Below, one piece after another: positions 6,607 to 12,839 of a DNA stretch of 12,839 bases. The notes beneath the pieces were generated by a model. That model was not told the DNA's origin. It did not search any database and saw nothing but the letters and a program-made list of their open reading frames with translations. The stretch lies in NCBI GenBank assembly GCA_943371965.1, contig CALRWV020000018.1, positions 1 to 12,839 of the forward strand, written 5' to 3'. Every line of letters starts with the position of its first letter. The first letter of the stretch is position 1. Made by a program: the position numbers and the translations under genes. The DNA is from CALRWV02 sp943371965. Lineage in GTDB: Bacteria; Bacteroidota; JABWAT01.

Positions 6607-8087
6607 TTATCTTTAAGAATTTTTTTGTAAAGGGAAATATATTGTGCAGCAGAATGATTCCAGGACAGATCAGTTCCCATCGCATTATTGATCATGTTTG
6701 ACCACTGGGATTTTTTCTGATAAGCTTTCAGGGCATTCTCAATGGCAGCCGTAAAATCTTCCTTGGAATAAACTTTGAATTTAAAACCTGAAGCTGATTT
6801 TTCGCTGGTATCTTTTGCGTCTTTTACAGTATCAGCCAATCCGCCGGTTTCTCTTACAACAGGAATGGAGCCGTAACGCATTGCATACATCTGACTTAAA
6901 CCGCATGGTTCAAATTTGGATGGCATCAGGTAAATATCTGAACCTGCATATACCATGTGACTGATGTGTTCATCAAATGAAAATACCAATCCCATTTTAC
7001 CTGGGAATTTATTTTTCAAAGTCTCAAGATCTTTTACAAATTTTTCTTCACCGTGTCCAACAAGGATAAATTGAACATCTTTTTGAAGAATTGCCGGCAA
7101 AGTTTCAAGAATTAAATCAATTCCTTTTTGCTCAGCAAGTCTGGTAACAATTCCAATTAAAGGTGTAGTTTCAGAAAAAGGCAGTCCCAATTTTTCAACC
7201 AGTGCTTTTTTGCACTCATTTTTTCCAATCAGTTGTTCTGAAGAATAATTTGCCGGAATAAGCTTATCAGATTCCGGATTCCAAACTTTATAATCTATTC
7301 CGTTGATAATCCCGGAAAAATTAGCAACTTTTTTTGCAAAATGAGACTTCATTCCGCCTGAAATTTCATCATTTACTTTAATTTCTTCAGCATAAAAATT
7401 TGAAACAGTGCTGACATAATCCGCAAAAGTAACTCCAGCTTTCAGGAAATTGATTTTACCGTTGTGAAGTACCGATGTTTCTTTTAAAAGTGTTGCAGGA
7501 ATATCAAGTGCAGCAGCTGAAGTTTCAGGAAACGCACCTTGATAGGCAATATTATGAACCGTAAAAAGGGTTTTTGTATTGGCAAAAAACGGGTCGTTTT
7601 TGTAGTGGGTTTTCAAATAAAGAGGAATCAACCCGGCATGCCAGTCATTGCAATGGATTAAAGTTGGCTGCCATCCCAGTCTTTTAAGCATTTCAAAAAC
7701 AGCTTTTCCGAAAAATGCAAACCTGTCCTGATTATCGGCATAATCAGATTGGGTTTTGGGGTCAGTATATAAAGAATCTCTTTTGAAATATTCTTCATTG
7801 TCAATAAAATAGACTTGAACACGGGTATCTGGAAGAACACCAACACGGACATTCATTTTCTTGACAGTTCCATTCATTGGAACTTCAATGTCTTTCAGAC
7901 GGATAACTTCGTGAAGACGGCTTCTTCTTTCACTGATAAAGCCGTATTTGGGCATTACAACCCTGATTTCCTGACCGGAATTGAAGATAGCTTGAGGAAG
8001 TGAATTGGCAACATCGGCTAAACCGCCGGTTTTTGCAAAAGGATTGACTTCAGATGAGACGTATAGAACGCTGACATTTTTAGCCAT
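6603..8087 (-). CDS. glgA: Glycogen (starch) synthase, GT5 family
   Basis: GlgA transfers glucose from ADP-glucose to the non-reducing end of alpha-1,4-glucan. It is a cytoplasmic GT-B glycosyltransferase. The chosen ATG at 8087 gives 494 aa, the usual length. It is supported by AAGGGA five bases upstream and by the family-typical start VLYVSSEVNPFAKTGGLADV, where K19 of KTGGLADV contacts ADP-glucose. An open frame continues 35 codons further to 8192, but that extension has no family match, overlaps the proposed promoter and is rejected. Other motifs are HCNDWHAG (145-152), FTVHNIAYQG (175-184), VTRLAEQKGIDL with R316 and K321, and PSKFEPCGLSQ (389-399) with E393, the GT5 catalytic-loop glutamate. 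ETGGLADTV follows at 413-421. It heads the minus-strand run and overlaps gmhB by 4 bases. No glgC or glgB is visible here. Confidence 0.96.
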   Translation of the reverse strand: MAKNVSVLYVSSEVNPFAKTGGLADVANSLPQAIFNSGQEIRVVMPKYGFISERRSRLHEVIRLKDIEVPMNGTVKKMNVRVGVLPDTRVQVYFIDNEEYFKRDSLYTDPKTQSDYADNQDRFAFFGKAVFEMLKRLGWQPTLIHCNDWHAGLIPLYLKTHYKNDPFFANTKTLFTVHNIAYQGAFPETSAAALDIPATLLKETSVLHNGKINFLKAGVTFADYVSTVSNFYAEEIKVNDEISGGMKSHFAKKVANFSGIINGIDYKVWNPESDKLIPANYSSEQLIGKNECKKALVEKLGLPFSETTPLIGIVTRLAEQKGIDLILETLPAILQKDVQFILVGHGEEKFVKDLETLKNKFPGKMGLVFSFDEHISHMVYAGSDIYLMPSKFEPCGLSQMYAMRYGSIPVVRETGGLADTVKDAKDTSEKSASGFKFKVYSKEDFTAAIENALKAYQKKSQWSNMINNAMGTDLSWNHSAAQYISLYKKILKDK

Positions 8088-8092
8088 GTGGA

Positions 8093-8098
8093 TCCCTT
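8093..8098 (-). promoter_or_regulatory. Ribosome binding site fixing the glgA start
   Basis: AAGGGA on the minus strand ends five bases before the ATG at 8087-8085. It favours this start over the longer open frame, which would begin inside the upstream promoter region. Confidence 0.7.
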
Positions 8099-8127
8099 GG
8101 AAAAGTGATTTATTAAAAAAAGATTTG
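8096..8127 (+). promoter_or_regulatory. Putative promoter of the HIT gene
   Basis: CTTG (8096-8099, -33-like) is followed after 20 bases by AAGATTTG then C (8120-8127). This matches TAnnTTTG except at its first base. The spacing is the same as in the glgA and porU candidates. It predicts transcription from about 8133-8135 and a leader near 70 bases. Its -7 element directly touches the -7 element of the oppositely directed glgA promoter. A weaker alternative is AAAGTTTG at 8175-8182, which lacks a good upstream partner. Confidence 0.4.
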
Positions 8128-8158
8128 CAAAAATACGGAACATTGTTTGTTTTTACAA
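8128..8158 (-). promoter_or_regulatory. Bacteroidota-type promoter of the glgA operon
   Basis: On the minus strand, GTTG (TTG at 8158-8156) is followed after 20 bases by TATTTTTG then C (8135-8128), a perfect match to the Bacteroidota -7 consensus TAnnTTTG. The -33 matches three of four bases of TTTG. Initiation would fall about 8121-8123, leaving a leader of roughly 35 bases before the ATG at 8087, which contains the AAGGGA ribosome binding site. This is the strongest promoter candidate in the window and probably serves the whole glgA-to-rpiB run, because the internal junctions overlap. Confidence 0.6.
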
Positions 8159-8188
8159 CTTTTCTATTTATTATAAAGTTTGTTAAAA

Positions 8189-8205
8189 CCAAAGGAAATT
8201 CTTAT
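8189..8205 (+). repeat. 17-bp direct repeat, copy 1 (HIT leader and start)
   Basis: CCAAAGGAAATTCTTAT occurs here and again, identically, at 8585-8601, 396 bases apart. In this copy it contains the HIT ribosome binding site (AAAGGA, 7 bases before the ATG) and the first two bases of the start codon. Confidence 0.8.
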
Positions 8206-8539
8206 GGATTGCCTATTCTGTAAAATAATTGACAAACAAATACCAGCTAAAATCATATATGAAGACGATTTTACATTGGCATTTGATGATATAAGCCCTC
8301 AGGCTCCTGTGCATTTTTTAGTAATACCCAAGGTTCATTTAACTAGTTTAAATGATATAGATGATGCAAGTTTGGCTGGAAAAATTCTTATAACTGCAAA
8401 AAAAATTGCAAAAGAAAAGGGTTTATCTGATTCCGGTTATAGAGTCGTCATTAATACGAATGAAGATGGCGGACAAACAGTTTTCCATTTACATGCACAT
8501 ATATTGGGTAAGCGCAAATTGCTGTGGCCTCCCGGTTGA
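8204..8539 (+). CDS. HIT-family (histidine triad) nucleotide-binding protein, HINT-like
   Basis: This 111-aa cytoplasmic protein belongs to the HIT superfamily. HINT-branch members hydrolyse adenosine phosphoramidates and acyl-AMP in vitro; the physiological role in bacteria is poorly known. It starts MDCLFCKIIDKQIPA, with the C-x-x-C pair (C3, C6) that often binds zinc. It then has the HINT core YEDDFTLAFDDISPQAPVHFLVIPK and closes with H95-L-H97-A-H99 of the triad (H97 the expected nucleophile) and GKRKLLWPPG. The last part is normally G-G-R-x-L-x-W-P-P-G, so K103 replaces the usual second glycine. The ATG at 8204 is chosen because of AAAGGA seven bases upstream and because the family starts at this point; an in-frame TTG at 8180 is ignored. 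It diverges from glgA and lies 122 bases before porU, which has its own promoter candidate. Confidence 0.95.
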   Translation: MDCLFCKIIDKQIPAKIIYEDDFTLAFDDISPQAPVHFLVIPKVHLTSLNDIDDASLAGKILITAKKIAKEKGLSDSGYRVVINTNEDGGQTVFHLHAHILGKRKLLWPPG

Positions 8540-8542
8540 AAC

Positions 8543-8574
8543 CTTGTATTTTAAAAACCCTGTTCTTATACTTG
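8543..8574 (+). promoter_or_regulatory. Putative promoter of porU-porV
   Basis: CTTG (8543-8546) is followed after 20 bases by TATACTTG then C (8567-8574), which differs from TAnnTTTG at one position. It begins just after the HIT stop codon, so the start site would be near 8581 and the leader about 80 bases long, including the second copy of the 17-bp repeat. No terminator is visible after the HIT gene, so read-through from HIT is also possible. Confidence 0.5.
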
Positions 8575-8584
8575 CAAATCAAAC

Positions 8585-8601
8585 CCAAAGGAAATTCTTA
8601 T
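8585..8601 (+). repeat. 17-bp direct repeat, copy 2 (orphan ribosome binding site in porU leader)
   Basis: This is identical to 8189-8205, but here the base that would complete an ATG is C (ATC) and the next codon is TGA. The Shine-Dalgarno-like AAAGGA therefore leads to no gene. It sits 61 bases before the porU ATG. Confidence 0.8.
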
Positions 8602-8661
8602 CTGATCAATTGATAGAGCGTTCTTACAGACTTATAATAAATAACCCCATTTTCAGGCTCT

Positions 8662-11600
8662 ATGAATTTCAAGAATTTCATTTTAATCTCGTTTTTCCTT
8701 TTCACTTCCATTTTCAACGTTAATTCTCAAACGAATCTAACTGTTGCAATCAACACAAATGGATTGATCAAATCCCAAGAAGTTGATGGTTCTGACAGTC
8801 TTATTTGCTCTGTTATCCATCCCGAAATATTATTTACTTCTGATGGTCTCATTCACTATGTCGGATTTGACAATGAAAAAGAATCAATCAGTTTGATTAA
8901 TTCAACCTGGATAGAGGTTCAAAGAAAAATCAGCTCGGGTCAAACATTATTATATAAATCAGTAGCGTTTCCTGTTGAATTAACAGATAAAGAAAATGTT
9001 ATTGGTTTTTGGGATTCACAAAAAACTGTTTTGGCTGTTCAGTTCAGTCTGATTCCAAAATCAAAGCAACAAATTTCCCGGAATCTGCAATCAAGCTCAT
9101 CAAACGAATCAACAACAGGTTATTTAACCAATTTGCCTTTCAGCACCGGAAGATGGGTTAAAGTAAAAGTGACAGAAGAAGGTGTTTACTCAATTAAAAA
9201 GTCTGATCTATCCCGTTTTGGGTTTTCAGGTTCAGAAGATGGTACAAAACTTCAGGTTTACTCGAGTTCCGGTAAAAATGCCGGACTTTTGGGTACCACT
9301 GAAATTTCAATTTGGACAAAAAACACTGAACAGCCTGAAATTTCCGACGATCAGGTTTATTATTTTTTCACTTCAATCAATAAGGGAATAGATTACAATA
9401 CCGGGCTAAAAAAATTCGCACACTATATAGATATTTATGATGACAGCCATTACATATTCATTGGATTCGGTTCTCAAAATGGTAAAAGAGTTTCGACTGC
9501 GGACTACTCAAACCTTTCATCGACAGTAACTTATACTGAAGGTAAAGATTTGATTTGGGAAGAACAGGAGAAAGAAAACCTGATTAAAAGCGGTACTCGC
9601 TGGTTGGGTCAATCACTGATTGAAAATTCTTCGATCGTATTAACTCCAAAACTGCCAGATTATAAACCTGGAACAACAATAGAGTTTCAAACAAAGGTTG
9701 TTTCAAGACGTTCTTTTGCATCAAATGCGAGATTCAATATTTATGACCATGATGTTAGACTTATTTCCGATTTGTCTACACAGTATGTTGATTTGGGTTC
9801 CTATGAAAGCAGTTATGCAAGTGAAAAAACTGCAAAATCCGTAATTCAACCGGTTTCAGAAGACAGATTAAAACTCAAATATGAATTCCCGTCAAACACA
9901 TCGGCAATAGGATGGATCGACTGGTTTGAAGCAGAATACACAAAGACATTATTGAATTCAAAAAATGAAATTTCCTTTTACCAGCCAACTTCGATAAATA
10001 CTGATGCCCTGATAAAGTTAAGCGGTTTTAATTCATCCAATATCCATATCATCAATATCAATGATGATCTCAATCCCATTAAAGTGGCAGGTACAATCAA
10101 TGCAGGAGATGTGGAATTCAAATGGCCGCTTTTAAACAACAAAGGAAACCGTTTTTTTGTTTTTGATAACGTCAACGGAGTCAAAACCCTTGGATCATTT
10201 TCGGTTCTTCCCAATTTCGGTTTTTCAGGAATAAATTCTCAAACCAATTATATTATTATTGCACCGGATGTTTTTTACAATTCAGCACTGAGGCTGCTTG
10301 AACACAGAAACAATCAGGGTTGGAACGGTGTTGTTGTAAAACTTGAAAATATTTATGAGGCTTATTCCGGCGGAAAGAAAAGCATATACGGCATAAAACA
10401 GTTTTTAAAGGAAATATCCATTATTTACAGTAAAACAGCTGCAAACGTATTTAATGTGCTTCTTTTCGGGGATACCAGTTACGATTACAAGGGGATAATA
10501 AATACAAGCCAGTATAAATGTATCATTCCGGCTTATGAAAGCGACGAATCATTTGTTCAGTCATATTCTTATGCCTCTGATGATTTTTACTCAACACTAT
10601 TTCAGTCAAACAAATATGAAATTGGTATTGGACGGCTTCCTGTAACTTCAGTTTCAGAAGCAGAATCTATGGTGGAAAAATTAATTGATTATGACACCAA
10701 ATCAGATTATGGCGATTGGAGAAACACCATAACATATGTTGCTGATGATGGATTGACTGACAAATTGCCGGGAGATGATGATTTACACACATCAAATGCT
10801 GAGACAGTTGGAAATGCGCCGTTTGTCCCGAAAACATTAAATAAAAATAAAATTTATCTCATCAATTACCCAACAGAATATGGAAGTGAAGGAAGGAGAA
10901 AACCTGGAGTTACCAAAGATTTGATTTCCGCATTAAATAGTGGAACTGCTATAATGAATTATTCGGGGCATGGCAATTCCAAAGTTTGGACACATGAACG
11001 AGTTTTGGAAATATCAACCTTTTTACCTAGGCTATCGAATCTTTCAGTTCTTCCATTTATAATTACCGCAACCTGCGATTTCGGAAAATATGATGACGAT
11101 GATATACAAAGCGCTGCTGAACTTTTAGTACTAAAACCTGACGGTGGTGCAGTGGGGATGCTCACTACAACACGATTGGTTAGTACTTCACGGAGTATTG
11201 ATGGAACATATAACCTTGCAATCAATTATGCCCTATTCCGTTTTTTGTTTAATAAAGATGCCAAAGGAAACAATTTAAGTGTTGGAGAGATATATAAATT
11301 AACAAAGAACCGCATTGGTGTGTCAGATGATAATGTCCAGAAATTTGCCCTGCTTGCAGATCCGGCAATGAGGCTTCTTCTTCCAGGAACTGCTTCGAAT
11401 TTAACAAAACATAATGGTTTATATGGTCAGACGGATTCACTGAAAATTAAATCACAATCACTTACTTCTTTATCAGGCGAAGTTTACAAAAATGACGGAA
11501 CATTAAACTTTGACTTCAACGGCGAAATTGCTTTCAGATTGAAGTCAGAGCCAAGGACAATAACAATACCGGAGTGGTCAAATTTTTCATTTGAATTGGA

Positions 11601-12456
11601 AGGACAGGATGTATTCAGGGGAACTTCAAGTGTTGTCAACGGAAAATTCTCAACTCAATTCATTGTTCCAAAAGATGTTACTGTCAATCAGAAAAGCGCA
11701 AAAATTTCAGGGTATTACTGGAATCAATCTCATGATGGTTTCCTTAATACACCTAAAGTCTATTTTGAAACAAATTCAGATTTCATTCAAACAGATACAA
11801 CTGGTCCGGATGTGCATTTATTTTTAAATGAATCCTCATTTGTCAACGGACAAATAGTTAGCTCCAATTCTGAAATAGTAGCTGATATTTCGGATTCCTC
11901 AGGCGTTAATACAACAGGTTTGGGAATCGGCCATCAATTGCTGGGAATTCTCGATAATAATATTAATGAATCTTTTGATCTCAGCAATTATTACAGTGCC
12001 GCAAAAGATGATTTCAGAAGAGGTAAAGTTAAATTTCCGGTAACTTCCTTAACTCCCGGTTTGCATTCGTTTGAAATAAGGGTATGGGACTCATTCAACA
12101 ATGGATCAGTGAAAAAAGTTGATTTCACTATTGGAAATAATGACGAACTCTCAGTTGAGAATCTGCTGCCATATCCGAATCCATTCAGTGAAAAAGTTCA
12201 AATTTATTTCAATCACAACCAAACGGATGGTGTTTTTAAAATCAGTGCAAAAATTTATACATCAAATGGACTCCTGATAAACAGTATCAAAAAAGATGTC
12301 AGCAGTTCAAATAACGCAGATTTTATTGAATGGGATGGAATTGACAGTGATGGAGACCACGTTGCGAATGGAATATACCTGATAAACGTCTCAATTGAAG
12401 ATCAGAAGTCAGGTAAAAGGATACATAAAATTGCAAAGGTTTTTTATTTAAAGTAG
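8662..12456 (+). CDS. porU: PorU-type gingipain-family (C25) protease, T9SS C-terminal signal peptidase/sortase
   Basis: PorU sits on the outer-membrane surface with PorV. It cuts the C-terminal signal off T9SS cargo and links cargo to an anionic lipopolysaccharide-type glycolipid. The 1264-aa product (P. gingivalis PorU is about 1,160) has a signal peptide (MNFKNFILISFFLFTSIFNVNSQ, cleavage about residue 22). A PorU-type N-terminal module includes GRWVKVKVTEEGVYSIKKSD from residue 163. The C25 domain shows LLFGDTSYDYKG, SYASDDFYSTL and IGIGRLPV, then NYSGHGN with catalytic H770 and TATCDFGKYD with nucleophile C805. The 35-residue spacing is close to that of gingipains. Ig-like regions follow. 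The last 95-105 residues (YPNPF, then EWDGIDSDGDHVANGIYLINV) form a FlgD-like/type A T9SS C-terminal domain, which PorU is known to retain. The start has only AGG at 4 bases; an in-frame stop at 8638 limits alternatives. porV follows 28 bases downstream. Confidence 0.93.
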   Translation: MNFKNFILISFFLFTSIFNVNSQTNLTVAINTNGLIKSQEVDGSDSLICSVIHPEILFTSDGLIHYVGFDNEKESISLINSTWIEVQRKISSGQTLLYKSVAFPVELTDKENVIGFWDSQKTVLAVQFSLIPKSKQQISRNLQSSSSNESTTGYLTNLPFSTGRWVKVKVTEEGVYSIKKSDLSRFGFSGSEDGTKLQVYSSSGKNAGLLGTTEISIWTKNTEQPEISDDQVYYFFTSINKGIDYNTGLKKFAHYIDIYDDSHYIFIGFGSQNGKRVSTADYSNLSSTVTYTEGKDLIWEEQEKENLIKSGTRWLGQSLIENSSIVLTPKLPDYKPGTTIEFQTKVVSRRSFASNARFNIYDHDVRLISDLSTQYVDLGSYESSYASEKTAKSVIQPVSEDRLKLKYEFPSNTSAIGWIDWFEAEYTKTLLNSKNEISFYQPTSINTDALIKLSGFNSSNIHIININDDLNPIKVAGTINAGDVEFKWPLLNNKGNRFFVFDNVNGVKTLGSFSVLPNFGFSGINSQTNYIIIAPDVFYNSALRLLEHRNNQGWNGVVVKLENIYEAYSGGKKSIYGIKQFLKEISIIYSKTAANVFNVLLFGDTSYDYKGIINTSQYKCIIPAYESDESFVQSYSYASDDFYSTLFQSNKYEIGIGRLPVTSVSEAESMVEKLIDYDTKSDYGDWRNTITYVADDGLTDKLPGDDDLHTSNAETVGNAPFVPKTLNKNKIYLINYPTEYGSEGRRKPGVTKDLISALNSGTAIMNYSGHGNSKVWTHERVLEISTFLPRLSNLSVLPFIITATCDFGKYDDDDIQSAAELLVLKPDGGAVGMLTTTRLVSTSRSIDGTYNLAINYALFRFLFNKDAKGNNLSVGEIYKLTKNRIGVSDDNVQKFALLADPAMRLLLPGTASNLTKHNGLYGQTDSLKIKSQSLTSLSGEVYKNDGTLNFDFNGEIAFRLKSEPRTITIPEWSNFSFELEGQDVFRGTSSVVNGKFSTQFIVPKDVTVNQKSAKISGYYWNQSHDGFLNTPKVYFETNSDFIQTDTTGPDVHLFLNESSFVNGQIVSSNSEIVADISDSSGVNTTGLGIGHQLLGILDNNINESFDLSNYYSAAKDDFRRGKVKFPVTSLTPGLHSFEIRVWDSFNNGSVKKVDFTIGNNDELSVENLLPYPNPFSEKVQIYFNHNQTDGVFKISAKIYTSNGLLINSIKKDVSSSNNADFIEWDGIDSDGDHVANGIYLINVSIEDQKSGKRIHKIAKVFYLK

Positions 12457-12474
12457 TATTGCAGAATCGAATTT

Positions 12475-12480
12475 AAGGAG
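12475..12480 (+). promoter_or_regulatory. Ribosome binding site for porV
   Basis: AAGGAG, four bases before the ATG at 12485, is much stronger than the site of porU. This fits PorV being needed in larger amounts than its protease partner. Confidence 0.7.
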
Positions 12481-12484
12481 ATCT

Positions 12485-12839
12485 ATGAAGCGTTTCGGAT
12501 TATTTGTTTTGACTTTGTTTTGTTTGACAGGAGTTTCTGTGGCACAAAAAACAGAAACTACAGCAATTCCTTTTTTACTTATTTCTCCTGACAGCCGTTC
12601 CAGTGGTTATGGCGAAGGTGGTGTTGCCATGGCTGGTATTGATCCCAATACTATTTTCTGGAATCCTGCAGCTCTTCACAAGATTAAAAATATTCAGGTT
12701 GCAATAACACACGCAAACTGGCTGCCACAGTTTCAAACCGACTTGTTTTATGATTATATCGCTGCAACTTATCCGCTTGATGATGACTGGGGAACTCTTG
12801 CCGGACATTTTACTTTTTTGAACTTGGGTGAAAATGAAT
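12485..12839 (+). CDS. porV: PorV (LptO)-type outer-membrane barrel of the T9SS, N-terminal part only
   Basis: PorV is an outer-membrane barrel that collects cargo C-terminal domains from the T9SS translocon and holds PorU at the cell surface. The 118 visible residues begin with a signal peptide (MKRFGLFVLTLFCLTGVSVA, cleavage before QKTE). The PorV signature follows: TAIPFLLISPDSRSSGYGEG, then GVAMAGIDPNTIFWNPAAL. In known PorV proteins this reads T-A-V-P-F-L-x-I-x-P-D-S-R and x-x-W-N-P-A. After that come the first barrel strands (IQVAITHANWL, DYIAATYPLDD, WGTLAGHFTFLNLG). The gene starts 28 bases after porU with a strong AAGGAG, so both are presumably on one transcript. The reading frame is open to the right edge; the C-terminal two-thirds are missing. 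A paralogous UPF0164-type barrel is the main alternative, but position after porU favours PorV. Confidence 0.9.
   Translation, partial: MKRFGLFVLTLFCLTGVSVAQKTETTAIPFLLISPDSRSSGYGEGGVAMAGIDPNTIFWNPAALHKIKNIQVAITHANWLPQFQTDLFYDYIAATYPLDDDWGTLAGHFTFLNLGENE

Noticed and set aside
8088..8192. 35-codon N-terminal extension of glgA starting at 8192
   Set aside because: The GT5 family start, the AAGGGA ribosome binding site and the promoter position all support the ATG at 8087; the extension has no glycogen synthase features.
8180..8203. Earlier TTG start for the HIT gene
   Set aside because: The ATG at 8204 has AAAGGA at ideal spacing and matches the usual HIT start; TTG at 8180 has no ribosome binding site.
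8406..8723. 105-codon plus-strand open frame spanning the HIT end and porU start
   Set aside because: It overlaps two confident genes in another frame and its translation has no domain-like pattern.
8662..12456. porU as a secreted gingipain-like virulence protease
   Set aside because: The PorU-type N-terminal module, the length and the adjacent porV point to the secretion-system peptidase, not a cargo protease.
12575..12808. Minus-strand open frame inside porV
   Set aside because: It is antisense to the clear PorV signature and has no supporting features.
1..12839. Mobile element, CRISPR array, tRNA or toxin-antitoxin pair
   Set aside because: No transposase or integrase frames, no regularly spaced repeats, no cloverleaf-like sequence and no small gene pairs were seen; intergenic space is short throughout.

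Overview
The window reads as chromosomal DNA from an AT-rich Gram-negative bacterium of the Bacteroidota/Chlorobi/Ignavibacteria group. Four lines of evidence support this. (i) There is a PorU-type C25 protease followed by a PorV-type barrel, which are type IX secretion (T9SS) parts. (ii) The serine hydroxymethyltransferase has the Bacteroidota-style sequence around its PLP lysine and the extra segment after it. (iii) The TPR protein resembles, as far as I can recall, a Bacteroidota family ending in a W-x-x-E-T-x-T-V tail. (iv) Upstream of several genes there are promoter-like pairs of the Bacteroidota kind (TTG, 20 nt, TAnnTTTG-like). The exact class (Ignavibacteria is my guess) is inference.

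Minus strand, right to left (8087 to 1): glgA (glycogen synthase), gmhB (heptose bisphosphate phosphatase), a lipoprotein, an outer-membrane barrel, a periplasmic TPR protein and rpiB form one very tight run. Three junctions overlap by 4 bases, one abuts with no gap, and one has a 12-base gap carrying a strong ribosome binding site. After a 123-base spacer with a hairpin come glyA and the first 109 codons of tatC, which runs off the left edge.

Plus strand, left to right (8204 to 12839): a HIT-family nucleotide-binding protein diverges from glgA, followed by porU (1264 aa) and the first 118 codons of porV, which runs off the right edge. The glgA and HIT promoters appear to face each other, with their -7 elements side by side.

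How the genes fit together: PorU and PorV are the T9SS attachment complex, which cleaves the C-terminal signal of secreted proteins and joins them to a surface glycolipid. The opposite operon mixes sugar metabolism (GlgA, GmhB, RpiB) with three uncharacterised envelope proteins made as a coupled set. That trio (lipoprotein, barrel, TPR) is the least explained part of the window. No mobile element, CRISPR array, tRNA or rRNA was seen, and no stretch over 300 bases lacks a gene.
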